Positions 1-5,128 of a stretch of 6,997 nt of DNA are shown here, one piece after another (positions within the stretch are counted from its first letter, which is position 1; each line of letters begins with the position of its first letter). The notes below the pieces were generated by a model that was not told the origin of the DNA, searched no databases, and worked only from the letters and a program-made list of their open reading frames with translations. Both the position numbers and the translations under genes were made by a program. This DNA comes from an uncultured bacterium (GTDB lineage: Bacteria > Bacteroidota > Bacteroidia > Bacteroidales > CAIWKO01). The DNA lies in the NCBI GenBank assembly GCA_903916135.1, contig CAIWVT010000428.1, positions 1-6,997 of the forward strand, in the 5' to 3' direction.

Positions 1-43
1 GATATTTGGGTGTAAGTGCACACGTTTTGCGAGCTTTTTTCAT
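1..43 (-). CDS. 5' end of an unidentified gene, running off the left edge
   Basis: An open frame begins at the ATG whose complement is at 41-43 and runs 14 codons without a stop to the window edge (MKKARKTCALTPKY). A second in-frame ATG lies four codons upstream (complement at 53-55). I prefer the downstream start because the promoter-like element at 65-94 predicts transcription starting near 58-60, which leaves a leader of about 15 bases for this ATG and almost none for the other. An AGGGA lies 2 bases before the preferred ATG, too close for a convincing ribosome binding site. The lysine-rich beginning is typical of a bacterial protein N-terminus, but 14 residues are too few to recognise a family. 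The coding claim rests on the promoter, start codon and open frame agreeing with one another. Confidence 0.35.
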   Translation of the reverse strand, partial: MKKARKTCALTPKY

Positions 44-64
44 ATTCCCTTGCATTAATTTGTG

Positions 65-94
65 CAAATATAGCTATAAATAGCTTAATACCAA
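65..94 (-). promoter_or_regulatory. Candidate Bacteroidota-type promoter for the left-edge gene
   Basis: On the minus strand, positions 72-65 read TATATTTG, a full match to the phylum's -7 consensus TAnnTTTG. A TTG at 94-92 sits 19 bases upstream, where the -33 element is expected. A 5-bp inverted repeat (AGCTA at 72-76, TAGCT at 81-85) lies in the spacer and might be an operator or chance. This is the only candidate promoter in the window in which both elements are recognisable. Confidence 0.5.
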
Positions 95-121
95 TAGGAA
101 AAATGTTTTTCAGCAGACCCT

Positions 122-175
122 AAATACTTGAAGTACTTTAGGCACTTTAAATACTTTAGGCACTCCAAGTACTCC
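122..175. repeat. Six tandem copies of a degenerate 9-bp unit
   Basis: Read on the plus strand in 9-base steps from 122, the units are AAATACTTG, AAGTACTTT, AGGCACTTT, AAATACTTT, AGGCACTCC and AAGTACTCC. Column 1 (A) and columns 5-7 (ACT) are invariant, and nearly all other changes are transitions, giving roughly ARRYACTYY. Within the tract TACTTTAGGCACT occurs twice, 18 bp (two units) apart. The tract ends one base before the complement of the fba stop codon, so it forms the start of the fba 3' untranslated region. The AAGTACTT unit is self-complementary, so copies could pair with one another, but there is no normal stem plus T-run. It is not a CRISPR: the units are contiguous with no spacers. 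Confidence 0.85.
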
Positions 176-176
176 T

Positions 177-1256
177 TTAATTCCTCCCAATAGCATTCAA
201 ATCCTGGAAGGCTATCTTTAATCTCTCCACCAAGTTTTTTTCGCCATCGCGCAGCCAAGCACGAGGGTCGTAGTATTTTTTATTGGGCTTTTCTTCGCCA
301 TCTGGATTGCCGAGCTGTCCTTGCAGATAGGCTTCGTTTTTCTTATAAAACTTCAACACGCCTTCCCAATATGCCCATTGGGTGTCGGTGTCTATGTTCA
401 TTTTCACCACGCCGTAGGAAATCGCTTCTTTAATCTTTTCGGGTTCGGAACCGCTGCCGCCATGAAACACAAAACTTACAGGGTTTGCCGTGGTATGGAA
501 TTTCTCTTGAATATAATGTTGCGAGTTTTTCAAAATGATAGGCTCGAGTTTCACGTTGCCGGGTTTATACACCCCATGCACGTTGCCAAAAGAAGCCGCA
601 ATAGTGAAACGCGGACTGATGTCGCTCAACTGCTGATAAGCATACGCCACATCTTCGGGTTGGGTGTAAAGCCGCGAACTGTGTATGTCGCTATGGTCCA
701 CGCCATCTTCTTCGCCCCCAGTGATGCCGAGTTCAATTTCCAAAGTCATGCCAATTTTGCTCATGCGCTCCAAATAGCGTTTGCAGGTCTCCACGTTTTG
801 CTCCAGAGATTCTTCCGACAAATCGAGCATGTGCGAACTAAACAAAGGTTTGCCGTGTTGCTGATAAAACTTTTCGCCGGCATCCAACAAACCATCTATC
901 CACGGCAACAATTTGCGTGCGGCATGGTCGGTGTGTATGATGACGGGGATGCCATAGTATTCAGCCATTTGATGTATGTGCATGGCACCGGAGATGCTTC
1001 CAGCAATAGCAGCTTTTTCGCCTGCATTGTCGAGAGCTTTACCACCATAAAACAATCCACCTCCGTTAGAAAACTGTATGATAACGGGAGAATTTACAAA
1101 TTTGCCGGCTTCCATAACGCCATTGACGGAGTTGGTGCCTACCACATTGACGGCAGGAATGGCAAATTGGTTTTGTTTGGCATTATGAAATACATATTGA
1201 AGGTCATCGCCAGTAACCACACCGGGACCTATTTTGCTTAATATACGTTCACCCAT
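177..1256 (-). CDS. fbaA: Class II (zinc-dependent) fructose-bisphosphate aldolase
   Basis: This cytosolic enzyme reversibly splits fructose 1,6-bisphosphate into dihydroxyacetone phosphate and glyceraldehyde 3-phosphate in glycolysis and gluconeogenesis. The protein is 359 residues, the same length as E. coli FbaA, and appears complete. HTDH at 108-111 supplies the catalytic Asp110 and zinc ligand His111. Glu175 lies in LEIELG. The other zinc ligands are His227 (GNVHG) and His265 (FVFHGGSGS), and the NIDTDTQWA segment at 287-295 belongs to the phosphate/substrate site. The length and this segment favour the class IIA fructose-bisphosphate aldolases over tagatose-bisphosphate aldolases. The start is the only well-placed ATG, 15 bases after the atpC stop, with no visible Shine-Dalgarno sequence. 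The gene is last in an atpD-atpC-fba series and probably depends on the atpD promoter. It is visibly richer in G+C than the plus-strand genes; strong expression is the simplest explanation, transfer is possible. Confidence 0.97.
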   Translation of the reverse strand: MGERILSKIGPGVVTGDDLQYVFHNAKQNQFAIPAVNVVGTNSVNGVMEAGKFVNSPVIIQFSNGGGLFYGGKALDNAGEKAAIAGSISGAMHIHQMAEYYGIPVIIHTDHAARKLLPWIDGLLDAGEKFYQQHGKPLFSSHMLDLSEESLEQNVETCKRYLERMSKIGMTLEIELGITGGEEDGVDHSDIHSSRLYTQPEDVAYAYQQLSDISPRFTIAASFGNVHGVYKPGNVKLEPIILKNSQHYIQEKFHTTANPVSFVFHGGSGSEPEKIKEAISYGVVKMNIDTDTQWAYWEGVLKFYKKNEAYLQGQLGNPDGEEKPNKKYYDPRAWLRDGEKNLVERLKIAFQDLNAIGRN

Positions 1257-1271
1257 AAAATTATTATTGAA

Positions 1272-1508
1272 CTATTCGGCTAATACAATGATTTTGTTTT
1301 TTTGCATTTCTACAACGCCACCGTTCACCTCATAAAAAGTGGTTTGATTTTGCTGATCAATCAAACGGATTTTGCCTTTTTTCAGAACAGCAACAATAGG
1401 CGCGTGGTTGTTGAGCACTTCGAAGGAACCGTCCTTCCCGGGGAATTTCGCGCGGCGAACTTCTCCGGAAAAGATTGTGGTTTCAGGTGAAATTATTTCT
1501 ATAAGCAT
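1272..1508 (-). CDS. atpC: F1Fo ATP synthase epsilon subunit, short form without the C-terminal helices
   Basis: Epsilon is part of the central stalk of F1 and couples rotation of gamma and the c-ring to the catalytic head. The protein is only 78 residues, against about 130-140 in E. coli. It covers the N-terminal beta-sandwich domain: the start MLIEIISPE, the segment FPGKDGSFEVLNNHAPIVA (about 22-40), which carries the family's G-x-F-x-V-L-x-x-H-A-P signature, and a final strand around EVNGGVVEM. The frame ends at a TAG directly after this domain, with no remnant of the two C-terminal helices that inhibit ATP hydrolysis in E. coli and Bacillus. Short epsilon subunits are usual in Bacteroidota, so I read this as the normal form, not a truncation. 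It lies 21 bases after atpD, as expected for the atpDC pair. Confidence 0.95.
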   Translation of the reverse strand: MLIEIISPETTIFSGEVRRAKFPGKDGSFEVLNNHAPIVAVLKKGKIRLIDQQNQTTFYEVNGGVVEMQKNKIIVLAE

Positions 1509-1529
1509 ACTGTTTTTTGTTTAGATGAA

Positions 1530-3035
1530 TTATGCTTGACTGATGAGTTTCTTTCCTTTTTCGATAGCTTCTTCAATGGTACCGACATTGTGGAATGCTG
1601 CTTCGGGATATTCATCCACTTCACCATCCAAAATCATTTTAAATCCTTTGATGGTGTCTTCGATATTCACGAATTTACCTTCCAAGCCGGTGAACTGTGT
1701 AGCCACAAAGAAAGGTTGCGACAAAAAGCGTTGCACACGACGAGCGCGTTGAACGGTTAATTTATCGTCATCAGAAAGTTCGTCCATACCAAGAATAGCG
1801 ATGATATCTTGCAATTCGTTATAGCGTTGCAGAATAAATTTCACACGTTGAGCCACTTCATAATGTTCTTCGCCCACTACATCCGGACTTAAGATACGTG
1901 ATGTTGAATCCAATGGATCCACAGCGGGATAGATACCGATTTCAGCAATTTTTCTACTCAATACCGTCGTGGCATCCAAGTGGGAGAAAGTTGTTGCAGG
2001 AGCAGGGTCGGTTAAGTCATCAGCAGGAACATAAATAGCCTGAACTGAAGTGATAGAACCGCGCTTTGTAGAAGTGATACGTTCTTGCAAAATACCCATT
2101 TCCGTTGCCAACGTAGGTTGATACCCTACCGCAGAAGGCATACGTCCGAGCAAAGCCGAAACTTCAGAACCCGCTTGTGTGAAACGGAAAATATTATCAA
2201 TAAATAATAAGATATCGCGACCACCTGTTTTTTCATCGCCATCACGGAAATATTCCGCCAATGTCAATCCTGATAGAGCAACACGCGCACGAGCTCCGGG
2301 AGGTTCGTTCATTTGTCCGAACACGAGGGTGGTTTGAGAATCTAATAAGTCTTCAGTATTCACCAAAGAAAGATCCCATCCGCCTTTTTCCATATCTTCC
2401 ACAAATTTGTCGCCGTATTTAATCAAACCTGATTCAATCATTTCGCGCAACAAATCGTTTCCTTCACGAGTACGCTCTCCAACACCGCTGAAAACAGACA
2501 TCCCTGCATATTTCTTGGCGATATTGTTGATTAACTCCATGATGATAACAGTTTTGCCTACTCCGGCACCGCCGAATAAACCAATCTTACCACCTTTTGC
2601 ATAGGGAATAATCAAGTCAATTACTTTAATACCTGTATAGAGTACTTCTTTTGAAGTAGCGAGGTTCTCAAATTTTGGGGGCTCGCGGTGAATATTATAT
2701 GTTTTTTCTTTATTCACGGGACCGATTCCGTCAATAGCATCACCAATCACATTGAATAAACGCCCACGAATGTGGTCGCCAATCGGCATTGAAATTTGCT
2801 GACCTGTGTTAACAACATCAATTCCGCGACGTAAACCATCGGTGGAGTCCATAGCGATACAACGAACAGTATTTTCGCCAATATCTTGTTGACATTCCAA
2901 GACGAGGATCTCGTTATTTTCCTTTTTTACCTCGAGTGCATCATAAATTTTAGGAAGATCTTCTTCCTTTTCAAAAATTACATCAACAACAGCACCAATG
3001 ATTTGATGAACTTTTCCATTACTTTTTACAGCCAT
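1530..3035 (-). CDS. atpD: F1Fo ATP synthase catalytic beta subunit
   Basis: Beta carries the catalytic nucleotide sites of the membrane-bound ATP synthase and makes ATP from ADP and phosphate as the rotor turns. The protein is 501 residues. Visible motifs are the Walker A loop GGAGVGKT (155-162), the catalytic Glu187 in GERTREG, the Walker B strand ILLFID ending in Asp280, QMNEPPGAR (241-249), and SALLGRMPSAVGYQPTLA, which is near-invariant in beta subunits. It is about 40 residues longer than E. coli beta. About 27 of these form an insertion around residues 204-230, after the catalytic Glu loop, characteristic of Bacteroidota. The usual DELSEED motif in the lever reads DELSDDD (418-424), a conservative change that keeps the charge. 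Only atpC follows; the other ATP synthase genes are not in this window, consistent with the separate atpDC cluster common in the phylum. The ATG is preceded by an A-rich stretch without a Shine-Dalgarno sequence. Confidence 0.98.
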   Translation of the reverse strand: MAVKSNGKVHQIIGAVVDVIFEKEEDLPKIYDALEVKKENNEILVLECQQDIGENTVRCIAMDSTDGLRRGIDVVNTGQQISMPIGDHIRGRLFNVIGDAIDGIGPVNKEKTYNIHREPPKFENLATSKEVLYTGIKVIDLIIPYAKGGKIGLFGGAGVGKTVIIMELINNIAKKYAGMSVFSGVGERTREGNDLLREMIESGLIKYGDKFVEDMEKGGWDLSLVNTEDLLDSQTTLVFGQMNEPPGARARVALSGLTLAEYFRDGDEKTGGRDILLFIDNIFRFTQAGSEVSALLGRMPSAVGYQPTLATEMGILQERITSTKRGSITSVQAIYVPADDLTDPAPATTFSHLDATTVLSRKIAEIGIYPAVDPLDSTSRILSPDVVGEEHYEVAQRVKFILQRYNELQDIIAILGMDELSDDDKLTVQRARRVQRFLSQPFFVATQFTGLEGKFVNIEDTIKGFKMILDGEVDEYPEAAFHNVGTIEEAIEKGKKLISQA

Positions 3036-3108
3036 TACTTTTTATATGTTTATTTAAAATGTTTTTAATATTAGGTGTTTTGAAAATTGCGAATAAAATT
3101 TAAAAATA

Positions 3109-3116
3109 CAAAATTA
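3109..3116 (-). promoter_or_regulatory. Candidate -7 element for the atpD-atpC-fba operon
   Basis: The minus strand reads TAATTTTG here, a full match to TAnnTTTG. Transcription would start near 3103 and give a leader of roughly 65-70 bases before the atpD ATG. No TTG or TTTG lies at the right distance upstream; that stretch is a T-rich tract, so the -33 element is weak or absent. Single -7 matches occur by chance in such A+T-rich DNA, but orientation and position are right for atpD. Confidence 0.4.
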
Positions 3117-3160
3117 CACCTTTTAATAATAAAAAATAGCTTTTCATCAAAAATATCACT

Positions 3161-3168
3161 TAATTTTG
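3161..3168 (+). promoter_or_regulatory. Candidate -7 element for ribF and the LRR gene
   Basis: The plus strand reads TAATTTTG, a full match to TAnnTTTG and identical to the element facing the other way at 3109-3116. Transcription would start near 3173-3175, about 20 bases before the ribF TTG. The only -33 candidate is a TTTT at 3141-3144 with a short 16-base spacer, so that half is weak. Confidence 0.45.
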
Positions 3169-3194
3169 CAAAATAATTTAATTCGATAAATATT

Positions 3195-4124
3195 TTGAAG
3201 GTTTTTAAACAGACAAACGAGATTCCAAAAAGTTTTCTTTCTGTGGTTTCAACGGGTACTTTTGATGGAATTCATAAAGGACATCGTTCAATTATAAAAC
3301 GCATGACGGATATTGCTCACGAATATCACTTGCAATCGGTGATTGTTACTTTTGAGCCGCATCCAAGAATTGCTCTTGCTATGGATGATTTTAAACTTAA
3401 ACTGTTGACGACGTTGGACGAAAAAGTGACGATTTTCGAACAGTTGGGCATTGACAATGTTTTTGTGGTGAATTTTACAAAAGAGTTTGCTGCTATTCCT
3501 TATGAAGTCTATGTGAAAAATTTTTTGGCAGCATCGCTTCATTGCAAATATGTTGTTATGGGTTTCAACCATCATTTTGGCAACAAACGTTCGGGGAATC
3601 ATGAAACCTTGTTGGAATTGGGAAAATTGCATGGCTATCAGGTGGAAGAAATTTCGGGGCAATCGGAAAATAATATAGTGGCAAGTTCTACCAAGATTCG
3701 GCATTTAATCGAGAATCATACTATAGAAGAAGCGAATGCAATGCTTACATATCATTATTCTATGACGGGCGAAGTGGTGGAAGGGCGCATGATTGGAAGA
3801 ACGATAGGCTTCCCGACGGCGAATATCAAAATTGCTGATAGCTTGAAACTAATTCCGGGTATTGGCGTTTATGCTGTGAAGGTTCAGGTGGATGATGTTC
3901 TATATAATGGTATGTGTAATATTGGCTATAATCCGACTTTTGCAAATCCAAACTTGAGTGTTGAGGTAAATATCTTTGATTTCGATCAAGATATTTATGG
4001 GCAAAATATAAAAGTGATTTTCGAAAATTATATACGCAGTGAAGTGAAATTTGATAATGTGCAAGAACTTATTCGTCAATTAGGGCGCGATAAAGAATTG
4101 GTTTTAAAAAAACTTAATGTATAA
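3195..4124 (+). CDS. ribF: Bifunctional riboflavin kinase / FMN adenylyltransferase (FAD synthetase)
   Basis: RibF phosphorylates riboflavin to FMN and then adenylates FMN to FAD in the cytosol. The protein is 309 residues, the usual length. The N-terminal adenylyltransferase domain shows GTFDGIHKGH (21-30), TFEPHP (52-57), GFNHHFG (123-129; many homologues have Asp where Asn125 stands) and SSTKIR (164-169). The C-terminal kinase domain shows GRTIGFPTAN (201-210), GMCNIGYNPTF (239-249) and VEVNIFDFDQDIYG (257-270), whose Glu257 aligns with the proposed catalytic base of riboflavin kinases. The start is a TTG; there is no in-frame ATG upstream, and MKVF followed by the first strand at this distance from GTFDG matches homologues. 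The leader appears only about 20 bases long, with no Shine-Dalgarno sequence. Its last 8 bases overlap the next gene, so the two are probably cotranscribed and translationally linked. Confidence 0.96.
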   Translation: MKVFKQTNEIPKSFLSVVSTGTFDGIHKGHRSIIKRMTDIAHEYHLQSVIVTFEPHPRIALAMDDFKLKLLTTLDEKVTIFEQLGIDNVFVVNFTKEFAAIPYEVYVKNFLAASLHCKYVVMGFNHHFGNKRSGNHETLLELGKLHGYQVEEISGQSENNIVASSTKIRHLIENHTIEEANAMLTYHYSMTGEVVEGRMIGRTIGFPTANIKIADSLKLIPGIGVYAVKVQVDDVLYNGMCNIGYNPTFANPNLSVEVNIFDFDQDIYGQNIKVIFENYIRSEVKFDNVQELIRQLGRDKELVLKKLNV

Positions 4125-4866
4125 ACATATATATATAGGTGTTTTCGTTTTCTGTGTGTTGTTTTTTTTATTGATAGATTCGCAGGCGCAAAACTTGGAT
4201 TCGATTACTTTGGCGAACGAAACAGTTTATACGTCTCTCGAATTGGCGATGAAAAACCCTGCGCAAGTGTATCGGCTCAATTTGCAGCGACAAGGACTGA
4301 AAACTTTTCCACTCGAAATATTGAAATGTATTAATCTACAGGAATTGAATCTTTCGAAAAACAGTATTCGCGAAATTCCTGACAGCATAGGCTATTTGAT
4401 ACATCTAAAGATTTTGAACCTATCGCGAAACAAACTTACAGAAATTCCGCCCGACATCGGCGATTTAGTAAACCTCAGCATACTGAATATATCAAAGAAT
4501 AAGATTTATAATTTACCTCCGCAAATTGGTTTATTGGTGAAATTAAGTAGTCTGGATGCCTCGGTGAATAAATTAAAAATGCTTTCGCCCTCCATTGGCA
4601 ATTTGGTTGCTCTGAAATCTTTAATTTTGAATCAAAACGAAATAGGGGAGTTGCCTCGCGAGATTGGAAATCTGCAAAAACTAAATTATCTTGATTTATG
4701 GGGGAATTTAATTCGAGTTTTTCCTATTGAAATGGGCAAACTCAAAAACACCTTAAAGGTCGTGGATATGCGCGTGATTCCAATAAATTTTGAAAAACAG
4801 AAGTGCATGTTGGATCTGTTGCCCAACACAGATATTATCTTTTCTAAGAGTTGTAACTGTCAGTAA
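4117..4866 (+). CDS. Exported leucine-rich-repeat protein of unknown function
   Basis: The protein has 249 residues. Residues 1-24 look like a Sec signal peptide: MYKH, a strongly hydrophobic core (IYIGVFVFCVLFFLLI), then DSQA with likely cleavage after Ala24. There is no lipobox cysteine at the cleavage site, so I infer a periplasmic or secreted protein, not a lipoprotein. Residues 51-210 form seven leucine-rich repeats: a first one of 22 residues and six of exactly 23, starting at 73, 96, 119, 142, 165 and 188, of the pattern LxxLxLsxNxIxxLPxxIGxLx. A short capping tail follows, ending in the Cys-containing SKSCNCQ. Such repeats usually bind proteins, but the partner cannot be inferred. The ATG lies inside the end of ribF and shares its last 8 bases in another frame, so translation probably depends on ribF. 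I do not recognise a named family beyond LRR. Confidence 0.88.
   Translation: MYKHIYIGVFVFCVLFFLLIDSQAQNLDSITLANETVYTSLELAMKNPAQVYRLNLQRQGLKTFPLEILKCINLQELNLSKNSIREIPDSIGYLIHLKILNLSRNKLTEIPPDIGDLVNLSILNISKNKIYNLPPQIGLLVKLSSLDASVNKLKMLSPSIGNLVALKSLILNQNEIGELPREIGNLQKLNYLDLWGNLIRVFPIEMGKLKNTLKVVDMRVIPINFEKQKCMLDLLPNTDIIFSKSCNCQ
4267..4746 (+). repeat. Seven leucine-rich repeats encoded in near-perfect 69-bp steps
   Basis: After a first 66-bp repeat from 4267, six repeats follow at exact 69-bp intervals (4333, 4402, 4471, 4540, 4609, 4678), each encoding 23 residues. No insertion or deletion breaks the register. The repeats have diverged at the DNA level, so this is an old protein repeat, not a recent tandem duplication. 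The fourth full repeat (residues 142-164) departs most: LP becomes LS and the N-terminal half reads SSLDASVNK. Confidence 0.85.
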
Positions 4867-4868
4867 AG

Positions 4869-4906
4869 TTTTTTGATGAATTGATAAAATATACAATTCT
4901 TAAAAA
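4869..4906. repeat. Imperfect inverted repeat just after the LRR gene
   Basis: GAATTG (4878-4883) pairs with CAATTC (4894-4899) across a 10-base loop. An outer T-run (4869-4874) can pair with an A-run (4902-4906) across a small internal bulge. The position, three bases after the stop codon, suggests a transcript end, but the T-run is on the 5' side for both strands, the reverse of a Rho-independent terminator. I record it as a structure, possibly a 3'-end stabiliser, not as a terminator. Confidence 0.35.
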
Positions 4907-4986
4907 GGAGCTTCAATACGAAACTTAGGTTCTTTGAAATTGTTGCCTAAATAAATTCTGCAAAAAAATTCCTCAAGAAGCATCAT
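4900..4986 (-). other. Short minus-strand ORF, possible 3' remnant of a lost gene
   Basis: A 28-codon frame runs from an ATG (complement at 4984-4986) to a TAA (complement at 4900-4902). It stays open upstream to a TAA at 5014-5016, about 38 codons in all. The last part, NNFKEPKFRIEAPF, has a protein-like composition and uses codons like those of the real genes, while the beginning is poor. There is no ribosome binding site or -7 element for it. It could be a tiny gene, the decayed end of a longer one, or chance. I do not recognise the sequence. Confidence 0.2.
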
Positions 4987-5015
4987 CAAAAACACAAAAC
5001 ATAAATAAATCCTTT

Positions 5016-5037
5016 AATCCTTAGTGTCATAAGGATT
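5016..5037. repeat. Perfect 8-bp hairpin upstream of the two-component operon
   Basis: AATCCTTA (5016-5023) and TAAGGATT (5030-5037) are exact reverse complements separated by a 6-base loop (GTGTCA). No T-run follows on either strand. It may end or stabilise the transcript arriving from ribF and the LRR gene, or be a protein-binding palindrome about 90 bases before the kinase start. Confidence 0.5.
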
Positions 5038-5061
5038 CTATAAGATTTATGAAAAAAAACT

Positions 5062-5097
5062 CATGTTAAATATAGGTTAAAGTATTTAACATTTAAC
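5062..5097 (+). promoter_or_regulatory. Candidate response-regulator operator: 11-bp direct repeats plus inverted copies
   Basis: GTTAAA occurs at 5065-5070 and 5076-5081, exactly 11 bp apart, the spacing at which two OmpR/PhoB-family winged-helix domains bind side by side. The same hexamer in reverse, TTTAAC, occurs at 5085-5090 and 5092-5097. GTTAAATA (5065-5072) and TATTTAAC (5083-5090) also form a perfect 8-bp inverted repeat. The last copy ends 19 bases before the -7 element, where a -33 box would lie, and no good -33 box is present. This suits an activator-dependent promoter. The obvious candidate is the OmpR-family regulator encoded by this same operon. Confidence 0.5.
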
Positions 5098-5116
5098 TTT
5101 TCTGCTTAAAAAGAAT

Positions 5117-5124
5117 TACATTTG
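5117..5124 (+). promoter_or_regulatory. Candidate -7 element for the two-component operon
   Basis: TACATTTG matches TAnnTTTG fully. It ends four bases before the kinase ATG, so transcription would start at or within a few bases of the start codon and the message would be leaderless or nearly so. No clear -33 box is present; the TTTAAC operator copy at 5092-5097 lies in its place. Confidence 0.45.
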
Positions 5125-5128
5125 TATC

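Larger units (their letters stand above)
4867..5128. other. 262-base intergenic region between the LRR gene and the sensor kinase
   Basis: The stretch is strongly A+T-rich and holds no convincing plus-strand gene. In order it contains an imperfect inverted repeat (4869-4906), a short minus-strand frame (4900-4986), a hairpin (5016-5037), a cluster of GTTAAA/TTTAAC motifs (5065-5097) and a -7 element (5117-5124) next to the kinase start codon. The regulatory signals are concentrated in the right-hand 70 bases. I see no tRNA, no conventional terminator with a T-run and no mobile-element ends. Confidence 0.7.

Noticed and set aside
98..111. GAAAAA/TTTTTC inverted repeat as a terminator of fba
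   Set aside because: The loop would be only two bases and the stem is almost all A-T, so it would not form a stable terminator.
122..175. 9-bp tandem array as a CRISPR or as a coding repeat
   Set aside because: Units are contiguous and too short for CRISPR. Reading through from the aldolase gene meets a stop within the tract, so it is not an extension of that protein.
321..1241. 306-codon open frame on the plus strand opposite the aldolase gene
   Set aside because: It lies wholly antisense to a clearly identified gene, its translation resembles no family, it is rich in His, Phe and Met as expected for an antisense shadow, and it has no promoter or ribosome binding site. G+C-richer genes often leave long antisense frames.
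177..1256. Tagatose-bisphosphate aldolase (GatY/KbaY) instead of fructose-bisphosphate aldolase
   Set aside because: Those proteins are around 285 residues. This one is 359 residues with the NIDTDTQWA segment and C-terminal extension of the FbaA type.
3186..3197. TATTTTG next to the ribF start as a second -7 element
   Set aside because: It is one base short of TAnnTTTG and overlaps the start codon. The full match at 3161-3168 is better placed.
4869..4906. Rho-independent terminator after the LRR gene
   Set aside because: The T-run is upstream and the A-run downstream of the stem on either strand, the opposite of what is needed, and the stem has little G-C.
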